From Candidatus Kapaibacterium sp. (GTDB lineage Bacteria > Bacteroidota > Ignavibacteria > Kapaibacteriales > Kapaibacteriaceae), in assembly GCA_018882895.1 (NCBI GenBank), contig VERF01000017.1, forward strand, positions 1 through 39,684: DNA of 39,684 bases. The letters are read 5' to 3'. The notes under the pieces are model-generated. The model saw only the letters and a program-made list of their open reading frames with translations, ran no database searches and was not told the origin of the DNA. The position numbers were made by a program, and so were the translations under genes. Within the stretch, counting starts at the first letter, position 1, and every line of letters begins with the position of its first letter. Positions 38,523-39,684 of this stretch are shown here, one piece after another.

Positions 38523-39684
38523 ATGTTTTCGCCTGCTTTATTCGATTCAATTATTTACTTGAGGTTCCTATGCGTCTATCCCCCCCGTAGCTCTCGTCAG
38601 CTGCTTCGTGTCCTTAGTGTGATCTGTATGGCCATGGGGCTCCATGTCCAGGCCATTGCGCAGCCGGGGCAGCCGGGCTGCATCCCCGGAGATCGCATAC
38701 ACAACAATCTGCGTGTTATCAATCAGGCAGGTGTGAACAACGCACAGTGTTTTAACTGTCAGACAAGTCCACCGCCGGACGTGCTCCTTGACCTGATCCA
38801 CAAGTACAAGCCGATTATTCGCCTTGCATCAAACTTCGACGGCCTCGGTTGCCAGGGTCGGTCGGGAACGTTAAGTCTTCACAACAACACCGGACAGCGT
38901 TTCTCTGCTCTTGAACAGGAATACGATCTTGCTCTCGTTGCATCACCGTCGATCAACAACCTCCTTTTGAGTACACGAAACCACAACGCCTCGATCAAAT
39001 TTGCAACGACGCCTCTGCTGAATGCGCCGGACCAGGAACGCATGCGGATAACGCCGGAGGGGCACGTTGGTATTGGTGAAGAGAGCCCCAGAGAATTGCT
39101 GCACGTCGGTAAGAGAATGACTTTCCACGTCGGATTCGAGGACGACTATATCGGCTACAACGTATTCAGGGATGCGACATATGTTAACGGTCAAATCGAC
39201 CGCCAGTTCGACAGGCTGATTCCGCGCTCACTCGAAGAACAACGGTTCAACGCACCTCCGCTCAAGATCGGAATGTCGCGTCATGGCTATCTCGAGCTTG
39301 GAGCCGGTGCTGCGTCGGATAACAACCCAGAAGTCGACTGGTATGAGGGTGGCAGCACGTTTGATCGTTTCGCCGGGCTGACTCTTCGGAACATCGACGG
39401 CAAGGCCTGCGCCAGCTTGGGCAACTACTACCCATGGCCGGACACCCGTCTGCTTGTCAAGGCATTTGAGCGTGCAACCACAGCCACCAATGCTCTGGTG
39501 GTTTTGTCATCGAATAACACAGATCTGCTGCGGGTTCGCAACGATGGTCATGTGGGCATTGCTCGAGCAATGCCGATGGAGCGTCTTCACATCGGCGACC
39601 TCATAACCTTCCACGATGGTGGGGGTAAGTTTATGGGCTTCAACACCTACTATAACGGGCAAAGCAATCGTCTGGAAAACATCC
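38523..39684 (+). CDS. Tail-fibre-like secreted repeat protein, 3' end outside the window
   Basis: The frame is open from ATG 38523 to the window end (387 codons read). Near codons 33-49 is a signal-peptide-like stretch (VICMAMGLHVQAIAQ), followed by a Gly/Cys-containing mature part. Two copies of a block repeat about 161 residues apart: TPEGHVGIGEESPRELLHVG near residue 180 and RNDGHVGIARAMPMERLHIG near 340, each followed by an F..G(Y/F)N segment. This is the GxVGIGTxxPxxxLHV pattern of tail-fibre-like surface proteins of Bacteroidota, often T9SS cargo. The start is uncertain: ATG 38570 has GAGG 5 bases upstream and would give a classic signal peptide (MRLSPRSSRQLLRVLSVICM) if the C7 run at 38580-38586 had six C; as written that frame stops at once. 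Confidence 0.75.
   Translation, partial: MFSPALFDSIIYLRFLCVYPPRSSRQLLRVLSVICMAMGLHVQAIAQPGQPGCIPGDRIHNNLRVINQAGVNNAQCFNCQTSPPPDVLLDLIHKYKPIIRLASNFDGLGCQGRSGTLSLHNNTGQRFSALEQEYDLALVASPSINNLLLSTRNHNASIKFATTPLLNAPDQERMRITPEGHVGIGEESPRELLHVGKRMTFHVGFEDDYIGYNVFRDATYVNGQIDRQFDRLIPRSLEEQRFNAPPLKIGMSRHGYLELGAGAASDNNPEVDWYEGGSTFDRFAGLTLRNIDGKACASLGNYYPWPDTRLLVKAFERATTATNALVVLSSNNTDLLRVRNDGHVGIARAMPMERLHIGDLITFHDGGGKFMGFNTYYNGQSNRLENI

Overview
The window looks like a chromosome segment from a Bacteroidota/Chlorobiota-type bacterium, possibly of the Kapabacteria/OPB56 or Ignavibacteria kind. This is inferred from gene content, not from a marker gene. The reasons are three secreted proteins ending in type IX secretion (T9SS) sorting domains, a 6-bladed-propeller/thioredoxin-like secreted protein, the Bacteroidota-style start of the GlmM homologue, a type 2 isopentenyl-PP isomerase and tandem LOG genes. 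Base composition is moderately GC-rich. Shine-Dalgarno-like leaders occur at several genes. No rRNA, tRNA, CRISPR array or transposase was seen.

Layout. 1-1702: a heptanucleotide array at the left edge, a small T9SS protein and a repeat-filled gap. 1703-3527: tryptophan 2,3-dioxygenase and a ComF-type phosphoribosyltransferase. 3528-3725: repeats between convergent genes. 3726-7243 (minus): secreted Xaa-Pro aminopeptidase, a thioredoxin-like/propeller protein and a small Cys-rich secreted protein. 7563-18856 (plus): nine co-directional genes forming one long operon-like block: glmM-like mutase, a 1003-residue protein that looks like a catalytically dead restriction-modification enzyme, dprA, fni, a prenyl synthase, murD, an ABC ATPase, its permease and a LolA-like periplasmic protein. 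The block joins cell-wall precursor supply (GlmM, MurD), isoprenoid supply (FNI, prenyl synthase) and DNA uptake (DprA). 18857-19320: a dense repeat cluster. 19319-20607 (minus): pyrE and exonuclease III, overlapping by 4 bp.

20691-25157 (minus): a 1488-residue T9SS protein whose propeller carries an inserted phytase-like domain followed by Ig-like domains. 25285-25764: a DUF6438-like lipoprotein. 25737-27928 (minus): a MenG/UbiE methyltransferase coupled to a CrtI-family FAD enzyme. 28036-31521: an 1161-residue BNR/sortilin-type T9SS protein. 31534-36762 (plus): a 2-TM small protein, two overlapping LOG proteins and a 1233-residue ABC transporter with the full ABCC/MRP layout. 36809-38059 (minus): a DUF4143 ATPase with four iteron-like repeats and a 12-bp tandem array upstream. 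38523-39684: the open 5' part of a tail-fibre-like secreted protein with a C7 run in its leader.

Points of most interest: the degenerate restriction-modification-like protein inside a housekeeping operon; several tandem arrays with the same 7-bp period but unrelated sequences, placed against gene ends; a 7-mer, GCCCCCT, seen about once per kb on both strands and in all codon phases; a bacterial ABCC-type full transporter with the asymmetric ATP sites of eukaryotic MRPs; and the C7 run in the signal-peptide region of the last gene.
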